Positions 39,747-50,507 of a DNA stretch of 64,000 nucleotides are shown one piece after another (positions within the stretch are counted from its first letter, which is position 1; every line of letters begins with the position of its first letter). The notes below the pieces were generated by a model that saw only the letters and a program-made list of their open reading frames with translations, did no database searches and was not told where the DNA came from. This stretch comes from Haemophilus influenzae (GTDB lineage: Bacteria > Pseudomonadota > Gammaproteobacteria > Enterobacterales > Pasteurellaceae), in contig NZ_LS483411.1 in the NCBI RefSeq assembly GCF_900475755.1, forward strand, positions 1,612,001-1,676,000. Reading direction: 5' to 3'. A program made the translations under genes and the position numbers.

Positions 39747-39919
39747 AATTTGCTCCTTTTTTTTAAACTGAAAGTTTTTGTATTCTGCCTAATTTTTATA
39801 AAGAATGCTATAAATTGATGTAATTGGTTTTATGAATATTTTTTATTCTTTTAAACAGATAATTAGTCCGAAATGATTTTATGTGGAGCCCAGTATGTAG
39901 AATGAAATGGCATCATAGA

Positions 39920-39948
39920 AAAAGAGGAAGATTGTTTTAATCTTCCTC
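39920..39948 (-). terminator. Terminator of the YajG-like lipoprotein gene
   Basis: GAGGAAGATT pairs with AATCTTCCTC, followed on the minus strand by TTTTTC. It lies 16 bases past the stop codon. Confidence 0.8.
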
Positions 39949-39963
39949 ACTGTAGATATGCGA

Positions 39964-40563
39964 TTAATTAGAATATTGGTTAATCGCAACCGCAACTTCT
40001 TGATCTTGATAAATATTGTTCACAATATCATTAAAAGTTTGAGATAGCACTTTATGAATTTCATCATTGTCCGCATTAAATACGCCCTCTTGTGAGCGCG
40101 TGACATTAAATGATTTATTATACGAACCTTTCGCACCTTGTACATAAACTGTCGCTTGAATTTTGGTATTGAGTTTATAACGAAGATTACCTTGTTCTAC
40201 TTGCGTAGCAAATTCACGCACATCCACTGTTACCCACGCATTTGAACCATTTAATTGCCCAATTCTAAAACCTTTACTAATTAAATTTTGCTGCATCACT
40301 TGCTGAAATAATTGTGTAACACTTGGGGATGCATTTAATTTAATCAGTTCCCCGTATTTTGTATAACTCGCAATCTCTTGTATTGCGCGGCTATCTTTTG
40401 TTGTAACAGATACAACAGCAGTTCGATTAACATTCATTGAAGCACTTGGCGCAGGAGGTGTGAATGCTAATATATTTGATTGTGCTTGGCAGCCTGCAAG
40501 AAATAATGTAGCCGCTAGAATACATACTGATGATAATGTTTTAATTTTGTTTACTAATGTCAT
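39964..40563 (-). CDS. YajG family lipoprotein
   Basis: A 199-residue predicted lipoprotein of unknown function. The signal sequence ends in the lipobox LFLAGCQ, and the mature part starts [16 protein letters not shown], as in YajG. The rest is a soluble domain with beta-strands ([27 protein letters not shown]). The start at [11 protein letters not shown] follows GGGG; an earlier in-frame ATG lacks a good site. It is divergent from the BolA gene. Confidence 0.82.
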   Translation of the reverse strand: MTLVNKIKTLSSVCILAATLFLAGCQAQSNILAFTPPAPSASMNVNRTAVVSVTTKDSRAIQEIASYTKYGELIKLNASPSVTQLFQQVMQQNLISKGFRIGQLNGSNAWVTVDVREFATQVEQGNLRYKLNTKIQATVYVQGAKGSYNKSFNVTRSQEGVFNADNDEIHKVLSQTFNDIVNNIYQDQEVAVAINQYSN

Positions 40564-40656
40564 GATTTCCCCATAAATCAATTAGAATTGTGCTATTCTT
40601 ACAAACTTCCTTATTAATGTATAGCGTTTCATTGTAGTTTTTGTGGAGAACTTATA

Positions 40657-40968
40657 ATGTCAATTCAACAAATTATTGAGCAAAAAATTCAACAAGAATT
40701 TCAACCGCACTTTTTAGCAATAGAAAATGAAAGCCATTTACATCACTCTAATCGAGGTTCTGAATCACATTTTAAATGTGTTATTGTCAGCGCAGACTTT
40801 AAAAATATTCGAAAAGTACAACGTCATCAGCGTATTTATCAATTATTGAACGAAGAATTAAATCATAGTATTCACGCATTAGCATTACATTTATTCACTC
40901 CAGAAGAATGGAAAGCACAAAATGAAACTGTACCGCACTCAACAAAATGTGCAGGTATTGGTCGCTAA
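40657..40968 (+). CDS. bolA: BolA family protein
   Basis: A small (103 aa) partner of monothiol glutaredoxins in iron-sulfur handling. The BolA fold signature is visible in HHSNRGSESHFKCVIVSADF, then RQRHQRIYQLLNEEL-like sequence and HALALHLFTPEEW with the conserved C-terminal histidine region. An uptake signal lies in the coding sequence (codons for QPHF). GGAG precedes the ATG. BolA versus IbaG assignment is by length and motif only. Confidence 0.9.
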   Translation: MSIQQIIEQKIQQEFQPHFLAIENESHLHHSNRGSESHFKCVIVSADFKNIRKVQRHQRIYQLLNEELNHSIHALALHLFTPEEWKAQNETVPHSTKCAGIGR

Positions 40969-41025
40969 TTTTGTTATAAAAATGTAACATTTTTGATATA
41001 TCGCAAAAAGTTCTAACAAAAAACC

Positions 41026-41053
41026 CTCTGTTTAAGTAGCGAAAAACAGAGAT
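41026..41053 (+). terminator. Hairpin after bolA
   Basis: CTCTGTTT pairs with AAACAGAG in the bolA-nqrA gap (290 bases without a gene). No strong T run follows, so it is a weak terminator at best. I see no other clear element in this gap. Confidence 0.45.
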
Positions 41054-41258
41054 TTTCGCTAGAATAAGGCGTTTAATTTAGTCCAAATTCGATTTCTCGG
41101 TAAAATTATTAACTGTGAAATCAATCCATTTGAGTTTTTTATTTTGTGACATTAATGTTTTTTTAGCGGTTTGTCACACTCAAACGTGAGATTGCTTCTA
41201 GGGTATTTTTACTATATTAGCAATTGTATTTTTAACCTTGAAAAGTAGTGCAAATAGT

Positions 41259-42602
41259 ATGATTACAATTAAGAAAGGTTTGGATCTCCCAATCGCGGGA
41301 AAACCAGCACAAGTAATCCATAGCGGCAACGCTGTGAATCAAGTTGCGATTCTAGGTGAGGAGTATGTGGGGATGCGTCCTTCAATGAAAGTGCGCGAAG
41401 GCGATGTTGTGAAAAAAGGTCAAGTACTTTTTGAAGACAAAAAAAATCCTGGTGTAATTTTTACAGCCCCTGCAAGCGGTACCATCACTGCAATCAATCG
41501 TGGCGAAAAACGTGTATTACAATCTGTTGTTATTAATGTAGAAGGTGATGAAAAAATCACTTTTGCAAAATATAGCACAGAACAATTGAATACACTTTCT
41601 TCTGAACAAGTAAAACAAAACTTGATAGAATCTGGCTTGTGGACGGCATTACGTACTCGTCCATTTAGTAAAGTTCCATCCATTGAAAGTGAACCATCTT
41701 CTATTTTTGTAAACGCGATGGATACCAATCCATTAGCAGCCGATCCTGCTGTCGCATTAAAAGAATATTCGCAAGACTTCACTAACGGTTTAACAGTATT
41801 AAGTCGTTTATTCCCTTCAAAACCATTACACTTATGTAAAGCGAGCGATTCTAATATTCCAACTGCTGATCTTGAAAATTTACAGATTCATGATTTTACT
41901 GGTGTTCATCCAGCTGGTCTTGTAGGGACACATATTCACTTTATTGATCCTGTCGGTATTCAAAAAACTGTATGGCATATCAATTATCAAGATGTGATCG
42001 CTGTAGGTAAATTATTTACAACAGGCGAACTTTATGCAGAACGAGTAATTTCTCTTGCGGGTCCTCAAGTGAAAGAACCTCGTTTAGTACGTACAATAAT
42101 CGGTGCTAATCTTTCTCAATTAACCCAAAATGAATTAAGTGCGGGTAAAAATCGTGTAATTTCTGGCTCGGTGCTTTGTGGTCAAATAGCAAAAGATTCA
42201 CATGATTATTTAGGTCGCTATGCTTTGCAAGTATCAGTAATCACTGAAGGTAATGAAAAAGAATTTTTTGGTTGGATTATGCCACAAGCCAATAAATATT
42301 CTTTGACTCGTACCGTATTAGGCCACTTCAGTAAAAAATTGTTTAATTTTACTACTTCAGAAAATGGTGGCGAACGTGCAATGGTGCCAATCGGTAGCTA
42401 TGAGCGCGTAATGCCGTTGGATATTTTACCGACATTGTTATTACGTGATTTAATCGTGGGCGATACTGATGGCGCGCAAGCATTAGGTTGTCTGGAATTA
42501 GACGAAGAAGACTTGGCGTTATGCTCTTTCGTTTGCCCAGGCAAATATGAATACGGTTCAATCTTGCGTCAAGTCTTAGATAAGATTGAGAAGGAAGGTT
42601 AA
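41259..42602 (+). CDS. nqrA: Na+-translocating NADH:quinone reductase subunit A
   Basis: First subunit of the sodium-pumping respiratory complex I substitute. The 447-residue protein begins [18 protein letters not shown] and has the barrel-sandwich motif [17 protein letters not shown]. Start chosen at MITIKK by family; an ATG 7 codons earlier is in frame. First of six nqr genes, followed by apbE and nqrM. Confidence 0.97.
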   Translation: MITIKKGLDLPIAGKPAQVIHSGNAVNQVAILGEEYVGMRPSMKVREGDVVKKGQVLFEDKKNPGVIFTAPASGTITAINRGEKRVLQSVVINVEGDEKITFAKYSTEQLNTLSSEQVKQNLIESGLWTALRTRPFSKVPSIESEPSSIFVNAMDTNPLAADPAVALKEYSQDFTNGLTVLSRLFPSKPLHLCKASDSNIPTADLENLQIHDFTGVHPAGLVGTHIHFIDPVGIQKTVWHINYQDVIAVGKLFTTGELYAERVISLAGPQVKEPRLVRTIIGANLSQLTQNELSAGKNRVISGSVLCGQIAKDSHDYLGRYALQVSVITEGNEKEFFGWIMPQANKYSLTRTVLGHFSKKLFNFTTSENGGERAMVPIGSYERVMPLDILPTLLLRDLIVGDTDGAQALGCLELDEEDLALCSFVCPGKYEYGSILRQVLDKIEKEG

Positions 42603-42604
42603 AA

Positions 42605-43840
42605 ATGGGTTTGAAAAATCTTTTTGAAAAAATGGAACCCGCGTTTTTACCCGGTGGTAAATACAGCAAACTTTATCCGATCTTTGAATCGATTTATACC
42701 TTGCTTTATACACCTGGTACGGTAACGCACAAAAACACTCACGTTCGTGATGCGTTAGATTCAAAACGTATGATGATTACGGTTTTCCTTGCGTTGTTCC
42801 CTGCTATTTTCTACGGGATGTACAATGTGGGTAACCAAGCGATCCCCGCTTTAAATCAATTAGGCAATTTAGATCAACTAATTGCTAACGATTGGCACTA
42901 TGCTCTTGCTAATTCATTAGGTTTAGATTTAACTGCCAATGCAACTTGGGGCTCAAAAATAGCACTTGGGGCAATTTTCTTTTTACCAATTTACTTAGTG
43001 GTATTTACCGTTTGTACTATTTGGGAATTATTATTCTCTGTGGTTCGTGGTCACGAAGTAAATGAAGGTATGTTTGTATCAACCATTTTATTTGCATTGA
43101 TCGTTCCACCAACATTGCCACTATGGCAAGCCGCATTAGGTATTACTTTTGGTATCGTTGTTGCAAAAGAAATTTTTGGTGGTGTTGGTCGTAACTTTAT
43201 GAACCCTGCACTTGCGGGTCGAGCTTTCTTATTCTTCGCATATCCAGCTCAAATTTCAGGCGATACGGTTTGGACTGCCGCGGATGGTTTTTCTGGTGCA
43301 ACCGCACTTTCACAGTGGTCACAAGGTGGTCAAGGTGCATTGCAACATACCGTAACAGGTGCTCCAATTACTTGGATGGATGCTTTTGTTGGTAACTTAC
43401 CTGGTTCAATGGGGGAAGTTTCTACCCTTGCAATTTTAATTGGCGGTGCTGTTATTGTATTCACTCGCATTGCATCTTGGCGCATTATTGCTGGTGTAAT
43501 GATTGGCATGATTGCAACCTCAACCTTGTTTAACCTAATTGGCTCAGAGACTAACCCTATGTTCTCAATGCCTTGGCATTGGCACTTTGTTTTAGGTGGA
43601 TTTGCATTGGGTATGGTATTTATGGCGACCGATCCTGTTTCAGCATCTTTTACTAATACTGGTAAATGGTGGTACGGTGCATTAATTGGTGTAATGGCTG
43701 TATTAATTCGTACTATAAACCCAGCCTATCCAGAAGGAATGATGTTAGCGATTTTATTTGCAAATTTATTTGCACCGATTTTCGACTACATCGTTGTTCA
43801 AGCAAATATCAAACGTCGGAGAGCGAGAACAAATGGCTAA
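42605..43840 (+). CDS. nqrB: Na+-translocating NADH:quinone reductase subunit B
   Basis: Membrane subunit carrying covalent FMN and riboflavin. The 411-residue protein has about ten spans; the threonine that binds FMN lies in [12 protein letters not shown] near residue 236. The gene starts 2 bases after nqrA and its end overlaps nqrC by 8 bases. Confidence 0.97.
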   Translation: MGLKNLFEKMEPAFLPGGKYSKLYPIFESIYTLLYTPGTVTHKNTHVRDALDSKRMMITVFLALFPAIFYGMYNVGNQAIPALNQLGNLDQLIANDWHYALANSLGLDLTANATWGSKIALGAIFFLPIYLVVFTVCTIWELLFSVVRGHEVNEGMFVSTILFALIVPPTLPLWQAALGITFGIVVAKEIFGGVGRNFMNPALAGRAFLFFAYPAQISGDTVWTAADGFSGATALSQWSQGGQGALQHTVTGAPITWMDAFVGNLPGSMGEVSTLAILIGGAVIVFTRIASWRIIAGVMIGMIATSTLFNLIGSETNPMFSMPWHWHFVLGGFALGMVFMATDPVSASFTNTGKWWYGALIGVMAVLIRTINPAYPEGMMLAILFANLFAPIFDYIVVQANIKRRRARTNG

Positions 43841-44567
43841 ATTTAATAAAGACAGTGTAGGCGGCACAATCCTTGTTGTGCTACTACTGAGTTTAGTTTG
43901 TTCCATTATTGTTGCTGGTTCCGCAGTAATGTTAAAACCTGCACAAGAAGAACAAAAATTGCTCGATAAACAAAAAAATATTTTAAATGTAGCTGGTCTT
44001 TTACAAGCAAATACGAATGTAAAAGAAACTTATGCAAAATTTATTGAGCCGCGTTTCGTTGATTTAGCAACAGGCGAATACACACAACAAGCAGATGATA
44101 GCCAACAAGCAATTCCTGCTGATTCGGATAAAGCACGTATTCGTTCTCGTAGCAAAACAACTGAAGTTTATCTTGTAAAAGATGAACAGGGTCAAACTCA
44201 ACAAGTTATTTTACCAATTTATGGCACTGGCTTGTGGTCAGTGATGTATGGCTTAGTATCTGTTCAACCAGATGGTAATACTATTAATGGAATTACTTAC
44301 TATCAACACGGCGAAACACCAGGATTGGGCGGAGAAATTGAAAATCCAAACTGGGCAAGTCTATTTAAAGGTAAAAAATTATTTGATGAGCAACATCAAC
44401 CTGCCATTCATATTGTGAAAGGTCAAGCTCCACAAGATGAGCATAGTATTGATGGTTTATCTGGTGCAACTTTAACAGGTAATGGTGTTCAAGGTACCTT
44501 TAATTATTGGTTCAGCAAAGATGGCTTTGGTCCATATCTTGAAAAACTTCATTCAGGAGCAAACTAA
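43833..44567 (+). CDS. nqrC: Na+-translocating NADH:quinone reductase subunit C
   Basis: Membrane-anchored subunit with covalent FMN on a threonine in the SGAT motif ([14 protein letters not shown] near residue 223). It has one N-terminal span ([20 protein letters not shown]). The 244-residue reading starts at [11 protein letters not shown], overlapping nqrB by 8 bases; a longer frame upstream lies wholly inside nqrB and is not used. Flavin is attached by ApbE, encoded downstream. Confidence 0.97.
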   Translation: MAKFNKDSVGGTILVVLLLSLVCSIIVAGSAVMLKPAQEEQKLLDKQKNILNVAGLLQANTNVKETYAKFIEPRFVDLATGEYTQQADDSQQAIPADSDKARIRSRSKTTEVYLVKDEQGQTQQVILPIYGTGLWSVMYGLVSVQPDGNTINGITYYQHGETPGLGGEIENPNWASLFKGKKLFDEQHQPAIHIVKGQAPQDEHSIDGLSGATLTGNGVQGTFNYWFSKDGFGPYLEKLHSGAN

Positions 44568-45193
44568 TGTCTGGAAAAACAAGTTATAAAGATCTGTTGT
44601 TAGCGCCAATTGCTAAAAACAACCCTATTGCATTGCAAATCTTAGGGATTTGTTCTGCATTAGCTGTAACAACAAAATTAGAAACTGCTTTTGTTATGGC
44701 AATTGCAGTTACCTTAGTAACTGGATTATCAAACTTATTTGTTTCCCTAATCCGCAATTATATCCCTAACAGCATTCGTATTATTGTACAGCTCGCAATC
44801 ATCGCTTCGCTTGTTATCGTAGTGGATCAAATTCTAAAAGCCTATGCTTATGGTTTATCTAAACAGCTTTCGGTATTCGTTGGTTTGATTATTACTAACT
44901 GTATCGTAATGGGACGTGCCGAAGCATTTGCGATGAAATCCCCTCCCGTTGAAAGTTTTGTAGATGGTATCGGAAATGGCTTAGGTTATGGTTCGATGTT
45001 AATTATCGTAGCATTTTTCCGTGAACTTATCGGTTCAGGTAAATTATTTGGTATTACTATTTTTGAAACTATTCAAAATGGTGGCTGGTATCAAGCAAAT
45101 GGTTTATTCCTACTTGCACCAAGTGCATTCTTTATTATCGGATTTGTGATCTGGGGATTAAGAACTTGGAAACCAGAGCAACAGGAGAAGTAA
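44567..45193 (+). CDS. nqrD: Na+-translocating NADH:quinone reductase subunit D
   Basis: A 208-residue polytopic subunit (about six spans) with the conserved cysteine motif [15 protein letters not shown]. The start overlaps the nqrC stop by one base (TAATG). NqrD and NqrE are related and form an inverted pair in the membrane. Confidence 0.97.
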   Translation: MSGKTSYKDLLLAPIAKNNPIALQILGICSALAVTTKLETAFVMAIAVTLVTGLSNLFVSLIRNYIPNSIRIIVQLAIIASLVIVVDQILKAYAYGLSKQLSVFVGLIITNCIVMGRAEAFAMKSPPVESFVDGIGNGLGYGSMLIIVAFFRELIGSGKLFGITIFETIQNGGWYQANGLFLLAPSAFFIIGFVIWGLRTWKPEQQEK

Positions 45194-45196
45194 TCA

Positions 45197-45793
45197 ATGG
45201 AACATTATATTAGCCTATTTGTTAAGGCAGTCTTCATTGAAAATATGGCACTTTCTTTCTTCTTGGGGATGTGTACTTTCTTAGCGGTATCTAAAAAGGT
45301 ATCAACTGCGTTCGGTCTTGGGATTGCGGTAACTTTCGTTCTTGGTATCGCAGTGCCAGTAAACCAATTAATTTACGCAAATGTACTAAAAGAAAATGCT
45401 TTAATTGAAGGTGTAGATTTATCATTCTTAAACTTTATCACTTTCATTGGGGTTATTGCAGGTTTGGTACAAATACTCGAAATGGTATTAGATAAATTTA
45501 TGCCGTCACTTTATAACGCATTAGGGATTTTCTTACCTTTAATCGCAGTAAACTGTGCGATCTTTGGTGGCGTATCTTTCATGGTTCAACGTGATTACAA
45601 TTTCCCTGAATCTATCGTGTATGGTTTCGGCTCAGGTTTAGGTTGGATGTTAGCGATTGTGGCGCTTGCTGGCTTAACGGAAAAAATGAAATACGCTGAT
45701 ATTCCTGCTGGATTAAAAGGTTTAGGTATTACCTTTATCTCTGTTGGTTTAATGGCGCTAGGCTTTATGTCTTTCTCTGGTATTCAATTATAA
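45197..45793 (+). CDS. nqrE: Na+-translocating NADH:quinone reductase subunit E
   Basis: A 198-residue six-span subunit homologous to NqrD, with cysteine motifs [12 protein letters not shown] and [12 protein letters not shown] that co-ordinate an iron-sulfur centre between NqrD and NqrE. It lies 3 bases after nqrD. Confidence 0.97.
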   Translation: MEHYISLFVKAVFIENMALSFFLGMCTFLAVSKKVSTAFGLGIAVTFVLGIAVPVNQLIYANVLKENALIEGVDLSFLNFITFIGVIAGLVQILEMVLDKFMPSLYNALGIFLPLIAVNCAIFGGVSFMVQRDYNFPESIVYGFGSGLGWMLAIVALAGLTEKMKYADIPAGLKGLGITFISVGLMALGFMSFSGIQL

Positions 45794-45805
45794 GGAGTGT
45801 AATCA

Positions 45806-47041
45806 ATGAGCGATTCAGTAATTCTTGCACTCGGTATTGCCGCATTCACGGTTATTGTATTAGTATTAGTGGCGATCATCTTATTTGCGAAATCAAAATT
45901 AGTCGATTCTGGCGATATCATTATCGGTATCAATGACGATCCTGAAAAAGCCATCACATTACCTGCAGGTGGTAAATTATTAGGTGCTTTAGCAAGTAAA
46001 GGTATTTTCGTATCTTCTGCTTGTGGCGGTGGTGGCTCTTGTGGTCAATGTATTGTTAAAGTGAAAAATGGTGGTGGAGAAATTCTTCCCACAGAACTTT
46101 CTCACATTAACAAACGTGAAGCAAAAGAGGGCTATCGCTTAGCTTGCCAAGTTAATGTAAAAGGCAATATGGACGTTGAACTTCCAGAAGAAATCTTCGG
46201 CGTTAAAAAATGGGAATGCACCGTTATTTCTAATGATAACAAAGCAACCTTTATTAAAGAGCTTAAATTGGCTATTCCTGAAGGCGAGGAAGTACCTTTC
46301 CGCGCAGGTGGCTATATCCAAATCGAAGCTGATCCACATGTGGTAAACTATAAAGATTTTGATATTCCAGAAGAATACCACGAAGACTGGGATAAATATG
46401 ATTTATGGCGTTATGTCTCTAAAGTGGACGAACATATTATCCGTGCTTACTCAATGGCTTCATACCCTGAAGAGAAAGGTATCATTATGCTTAACGTGCG
46501 TATTGCAACACCTCCTCCACGCCAACCTGATGCACCTCCGGGTCAAATGTCTTCTTACATTTGGTCATTAAAAGCAGGAGATAAAGTCACAATTTCTGGC
46601 CCATTTGGGGAATTCTTTGCGAAAGAAACCGATGCAGAAATGGTATTTATCGGTGGTGGTGCAGGTATGGCTCCAATGCGTTCGCATATCTTCGACCAAT
46701 TAAAACGTTTACATTCTAAACGTAAAATGTCGTTCTGGTATGGCGCACGTTCTAAACGTGAAATCTTCTATCAAGAAGATTTTGACCAATTACAAGCTGA
46801 AAATGATAATTTCGTATGGCATGTTGCATTATCAGATGCGCTACCTGAAGATAATTGGACTGGCTACACAGGCTTTATTCACAATGTACTTTATGAAAAC
46901 TACTTGAAAAATCATGAAGCACCAGAAGACTGTGAATACTATATGTGTGGGCCTCCAGTGATGAATGCAGCTGTAATTAAAATGTTGAAAGATCTTGGTG
47001 TTGAAGATGAAAACATTTTATTAGATGACTTTGGTGGCTGA
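45806..47041 (+). CDS. nqrF: Na+-translocating NADH:quinone reductase subunit F
   Basis: The NADH-oxidising subunit. The 411-residue protein has an N-terminal span, a 2Fe-2S domain with cysteines in [12 protein letters not shown] and RLACQV, then the ferredoxin reductase unit with the FAD motif RAYSMASYP, the nucleotide motif [13 protein letters not shown] and the C-terminal [10 protein letters not shown]. Confidence 0.97.
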   Translation: MSDSVILALGIAAFTVIVLVLVAIILFAKSKLVDSGDIIIGINDDPEKAITLPAGGKLLGALASKGIFVSSACGGGGSCGQCIVKVKNGGGEILPTELSHINKREAKEGYRLACQVNVKGNMDVELPEEIFGVKKWECTVISNDNKATFIKELKLAIPEGEEVPFRAGGYIQIEADPHVVNYKDFDIPEEYHEDWDKYDLWRYVSKVDEHIIRAYSMASYPEEKGIIMLNVRIATPPPRQPDAPPGQMSSYIWSLKAGDKVTISGPFGEFFAKETDAEMVFIGGGAGMAPMRSHIFDQLKRLHSKRKMSFWYGARSKREIFYQEDFDQLQAENDNFVWHVALSDALPEDNWTGYTGFIHNVLYENYLKNHEAPEDCEYYMCGPPVMNAAVIKMLKDLGVEDENILLDDFGG

Positions 47042-47070
47042 TTTTAGTTAATCAATTCATTATAAAAGCT

Positions 47071-47096
47071 GACCGCACTTTGTGATAAGTGCGGTC
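47071..47096. terminator. Inverted uptake signals after nqrF
   Basis: GACCGCACTT and AAGTGCGGTC form a perfect 10-bp stem with a 6-base loop, between nqrF and apbE. No T run follows on the forward strand, so it may stabilise or thin the transcript rather than end it. Confidence 0.55.
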
Positions 47097-47183
47097 AAAA
47101 TTTAAGATGTTTTTAGAAATTTTCTATGATTACAGGTAAGTTTTGTTGAGTTTGCCAGTAATTCACACATTTAGGAAATCCAG

Positions 47184-48224
47184 ATGAAAAAATTAATAAG
47201 CGGTATTATGGCTGTAGCAATGGCATTAAGTCTTGCAGCTTGTCAAAAAGAAACAAAAGTTATCTCTTTAAGCGGTAAAACAATGGGGACAACTTATCAT
47301 GTTAAATACCTTGATGATGGTTCAATAAAAGCAACATCTGAAAAGACGCATGAAGAAATTGAAGCAATCTTAAAAGATGTGAACGCTAAAATGTCCACTT
47401 ACAAAAAAGATTCGGAACTGAGTCGTTTCAATCAAAATACCCAAGTGAATACACCGATTGATATTTCAGCAGATTTTGCCAAAGTATTAGCTGAAGCAAT
47501 TCGTTTAAATAAAGTGACTGAAGGCGCATTAGATGTAACTGTTGGCCCAGTTGTAAATTTATGGGGATTTGGTCCTGAAAAACGCCCAGAAAAACAACCT
47601 ACACCAGAACAATTAGCTGAACGTCAAGCTTGGGTTGGCATTGATAAAATTACCCTAGATACTAACAAAGAAAAAGCTACATTAAGTAAAGCTCTTCCTC
47701 AAGTTTATGTTGATTTATCATCGATTGCTAAAGGCTTTGGCGTTGATCAGGTCGCTGAAAAGTTAGAACAATTAAATGCTCAGAATTACATGGTTGAAAT
47801 CGGCGGTGAAATTCGCGCGAAAGGAAAAAATATTGAAGGCAAACCTTGGCAGATCGCAATTGAAAAACCAATTACAACAGGCGAAAGAGCGGTTGAAGCT
47901 GTTATTGGATTAGACAATATGGGAATGGCAAGTTCTGGCGATTACCGTATTTACTTTGAAGAAAATGGTAAACGCTTTGCGCACGAGATTGATCCGAAAA
48001 CTGGTTACCCAATTCAACATCATTTAGCCTCAATTACGGTACTTGCACCAACTTCAATGACTGCAGATGGTCTATCAACAGGGTTATTTGTGCTAGGTGA
48101 AGACAAGGCGTTAGAAGTGGCAGAGAAAAATAATCTTGCCGTCTACTTAATCATTAAAACAGATAATGGTTTTGTCGCAAAATCATCCTCTGCGTTCAAA
48201 AAATTAACAGAAACAAAAGAATAG
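47184..48224 (+). CDS. apbE: FMN transferase (ApbE), lipoprotein
   Basis: Attaches FMN from FAD to threonines of NqrB and NqrC on the periplasmic side. The 346-residue protein has the lipobox LSLAACQ, the GKTMGTTYHVKY start, YVDLSSIAKGFGVDQVA, VEIGGEIRAKGKN and the magnesium/FAD region MTADGLSTGLFVLG. It follows the nqr genes and precedes nqrM by 2 bases, consistent with a maturation role. Confidence 0.95.
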   Translation: MKKLISGIMAVAMALSLAACQKETKVISLSGKTMGTTYHVKYLDDGSIKATSEKTHEEIEAILKDVNAKMSTYKKDSELSRFNQNTQVNTPIDISADFAKVLAEAIRLNKVTEGALDVTVGPVVNLWGFGPEKRPEKQPTPEQLAERQAWVGIDKITLDTNKEKATLSKALPQVYVDLSSIAKGFGVDQVAEKLEQLNAQNYMVEIGGEIRAKGKNIEGKPWQIAIEKPITTGERAVEAVIGLDNMGMASSGDYRIYFEENGKRFAHEIDPKTGYPIQHHLASITVLAPTSMTADGLSTGLFVLGEDKALEVAEKNNLAVYLIIKTDNGFVAKSSSAFKKLTETKE

Positions 48225-48226
48225 TT

Positions 48227-48487
48227 ATGCAAACTTTATTTTTTACTTTAATCGCTTTCGTCGCAATTATATTGTTGATGTCTATCGGATTTATTATCAA
48301 AAAACAAAGTTTAAAAGGCAGCTGCGGTGGTTTATCTACCCTTGGTATTGCCAAAGCTTGCGATTGTGATAAACCGTGTGACACGCTTCAATCAAAATTA
48401 GATGCAGGCGATGAACAAGCGAAAGCTGAATATGAGCAAAAATTCGCGAAAAAAGATGATGATTCGCAATTTTATGAAGTGAAATAA
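48227..48487 (+). CDS. nqrM: NqrM, Na+-NQR maturation protein
   Basis: A small (86 aa) membrane protein needed for NqrDE iron-sulfur assembly. One N-terminal span (FFTLIAFVAIILLMSIGF) is followed by a cysteine-rich motif SCGGLSTLGIAKACDCDKPC. Position right after apbE is standard. Confidence 0.92.
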   Translation: MQTLFFTLIAFVAIILLMSIGFIIKKQSLKGSCGGLSTLGIAKACDCDKPCDTLQSKLDAGDEQAKAEYEQKFAKKDDDSQFYEVK

Positions 48488-48551
48488 CTTGCTCAAAACT
48501 GACCGCTCTTTTGATGATAGGGCGTTATTGACGCCCTCTTGAGGATGAACT

Positions 48552-48968
48552 ATGCGATCAAATAATCGTTGGCTACAACGTTTCCAAAATTATCAACAAT
48601 CCCTTTTTCATTTAAAAAATGAAGTAACTCAATATGGAAATACCAATATTGATGTGATTAAAAAAGGAATTATTCAAAGTTTTGAAATCACTCACGAATT
48701 GTCGTGGAAATTGATGCAAGATATTCTTCGAGAAGAAGGCGAATCTGAGCTTTATGGTTCAAAATCAGCAACTCGTTTAGCTTTTAACCGTGGACTAATT
48801 AGTCAGGGAGAAATTTGGTTAGAAATGATCAAAAGTCGTAATCTAACAGTCCATACTTATGATCAGCAAATGATTAATGAAGAATTTAATAAAATTATTC
48901 ATCTATATTTACCTGCATTTACTAGTTTTGAGCAAAAAGTGAATATGATATGCAGCAATTTGGATTAA
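48552..48968 (+). CDS. HepT-type HEPN toxin of a MntA/HepT pair
   Basis: A 138-residue helical protein of the nucleotidyltransferase substrate-binding/HEPN family. It carries the RX4HXY motif in SRNLTVHTYDQ near residue 100, the RNase active site of HepT toxins and the tyrosine modified by the partner. GAGG precedes the ATG. It overlaps the MntA gene by 19 bases. The pair resembles H. influenzae HI0074/HI0073, whose structures are known, though in Rd that pair lies elsewhere (from memory). Toxicity is inferred from the family. Confidence 0.87.
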   Translation: MRSNNRWLQRFQNYQQSLFHLKNEVTQYGNTNIDVIKKGIIQSFEITHELSWKLMQDILREEGESELYGSKSATRLAFNRGLISQGEIWLEMIKSRNLTVHTYDQQMINEEFNKIIHLYLPAFTSFEQKVNMICSNLD

Positions 48969-49255
48969 GTGATAAACAGCAGATAATTATAAAAAATATT
49001 TTAGCTCACTACCCAGAGGTTGAGCTTGCGATTATTTATGGCTCTCGTGCTCAAAACACTTTTAGAGAGGGCTCTGATATTGATTTAACACTGAAAGGTA
49101 AACATTTAACCCAAGATATTTTAGGAAAAATTTGGCTTGAACTTGATGATTCCGATTCACCCTATTTATTTGATTTATCAATTTATCAGCATTTGACTCA
49201 TTCTCAACTGGCTGAAAATATAGAACGAACTGGCAAGGTTTTTTATCAACGATAA
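48950..49255 (+). CDS. MntA-type minimal nucleotidyltransferase antitoxin
   Basis: A 101-residue minimal nucleotidyltransferase. The GSX10DXD signature is intact (GSRAQNTFREGSDID near residues 31-45) and a third acidic residue lies in YLFDLSIYQ. In studied systems this protein AMPylates the HepT tyrosine and blocks its RNase activity. The gene begins inside hepT, so the two are translated together. Complete, with no visible damage. Confidence 0.87.
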   Translation: MQQFGLSDKQQIIIKNILAHYPEVELAIIYGSRAQNTFREGSDIDLTLKGKHLTQDILGKIWLELDDSDSPYLFDLSIYQHLTHSQLAENIERTGKVFYQR

Positions 49256-49313
49256 TCAACTATCTTAACAACTAACCAATGTGCTTCGCCTTAACCGAAG
49301 TTACGGGAGAAAT

Positions 49314-50465
49314 ATGTTAATTTCAAATACTTATAATCAACACTTTCCTCAACTGACGCAAGAACAGCTTGCGAGAAATGCTACCAAAAAAGTGATTTGT
49401 GGTATGTCTGGCGGCGTGGATTCTTCTGTGTCAGCTTTTATTCTTCAACAGCAAGGCTATCAGGTGGAAGGCCTGTTTATGAAAAACTGGGAAGAAGATG
49501 ATGATACGGATTACTGTACTGCTGCAGCTGATCTTGCAGATGCTCAAGCAGTATGTGATAAATTGGGTATCAAACTACATAAAATTAATTTTGCTGCAGA
49601 ATATTGGGATAATGTTTTTGAGCATTTTTTAACTGAATATAAAGCAGGGCGCACGCCGAACCCAGATATTCTGTGTAATAAAGAAATTAAATTTAAAGCA
49701 TTTTTAGAATATGCAGCTGAAGATCTTGGTGCCCATTACATTGCAACAGGGCATTATGTACGTAGAGCTGGTGATGATGAAAATGCAAAATTATTACGTG
49801 GTTTAGATACTAATAAAGATCAAAGTTATTTTCTTTATACCTTAAGCCATAAACAAGTAGGGCAAAGTTTATTCCCTGTTGGTGAAATTGAGAAGCCCAT
49901 TGTTCGCTCTATTGCTGAAGATCTTGGTTTAATTACAGCGAAGAAAAAAGACTCTACCGGTATTTGTTTTATTGGAGAGCGTAAATTTAAGGATTTCTTA
50001 GCACGCTATTTACCTGCTCAACCGGGTAATATTCGCACTGTAGATGACGAAATTATTGGTCGTCATGATGGTTTGATGTATCACACGTTGGGACAGCGTA
50101 AAGGATTAGGCATCGGTGGTTTAAAAAATGCAGGAGATGAAGCTTGGTATGTAGTAGATAAGGATGTAGAAAATAATGAACTTATTGTTGCGCAAGGTCA
50201 TGATCATCCTCGTTTATTTTCAAAAGGTTTAATTGCCAGCCAATTACATTGGGTTGATCGCCAACCAATTCGAGAGTTATTACGTTGCACGGTAAAAACA
50301 CGCTATCGCCAACAAGATATTTCTTGTGTGATTGAACCGATTGATGATGAAACTATTCGAGTGATTTTCGATGAACCTCAATCAGCAGTAACACCAGGAC
50401 AATCTGCCGTATTTTACCTTGGTGAAGTTTGTTTGGGCGGTGGTATTATCGAAAAAAGAATATAA
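49314..50465 (+). CDS. mnmA: tRNA 2-thiouridine(34) synthase
   Basis: Adds sulfur to uridine 34 of tRNA Lys, Glu and Gln. The 383-residue protein has the ATP-pyrophosphatase loop [14 protein letters not shown] near residue 33, the nucleophilic cysteine in [12 protein letters not shown] and the persulfide cysteine in [18 protein letters not shown]. Start at [10 protein letters not shown] after GGGAG; a frame 11 codons longer is not needed. Confidence 0.96.
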   Translation: MLISNTYNQHFPQLTQEQLARNATKKVICGMSGGVDSSVSAFILQQQGYQVEGLFMKNWEEDDDTDYCTAAADLADAQAVCDKLGIKLHKINFAAEYWDNVFEHFLTEYKAGRTPNPDILCNKEIKFKAFLEYAAEDLGAHYIATGHYVRRAGDDENAKLLRGLDTNKDQSYFLYTLSHKQVGQSLFPVGEIEKPIVRSIAEDLGLITAKKKDSTGICFIGERKFKDFLARYLPAQPGNIRTVDDEIIGRHDGLMYHTLGQRKGLGIGGLKNAGDEAWYVVDKDVENNELIVAQGHDHPRLFSKGLIASQLHWVDRQPIRELLRCTVKTRYRQQDISCVIEPIDDETIRVIFDEPQSAVTPGQSAVFYLGEVCLGGGIIEKRI

Positions 50466-50507
50466 AACAAAGATACTAAAAGTGCATTTTATGCGCTTTT
50501 AAACTAT

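Noticed and set aside
41420..41782. A 120-codon minus-strand frame opposite nqrA
   Set aside because: A shadow of nqrA with no recognisable motif or start signal.
43758..43832. Longer N-terminus for nqrC
   Set aside because: The extra 25 codons lie inside nqrB in another frame; NqrC proteins start at the internal MAKFNKDS.
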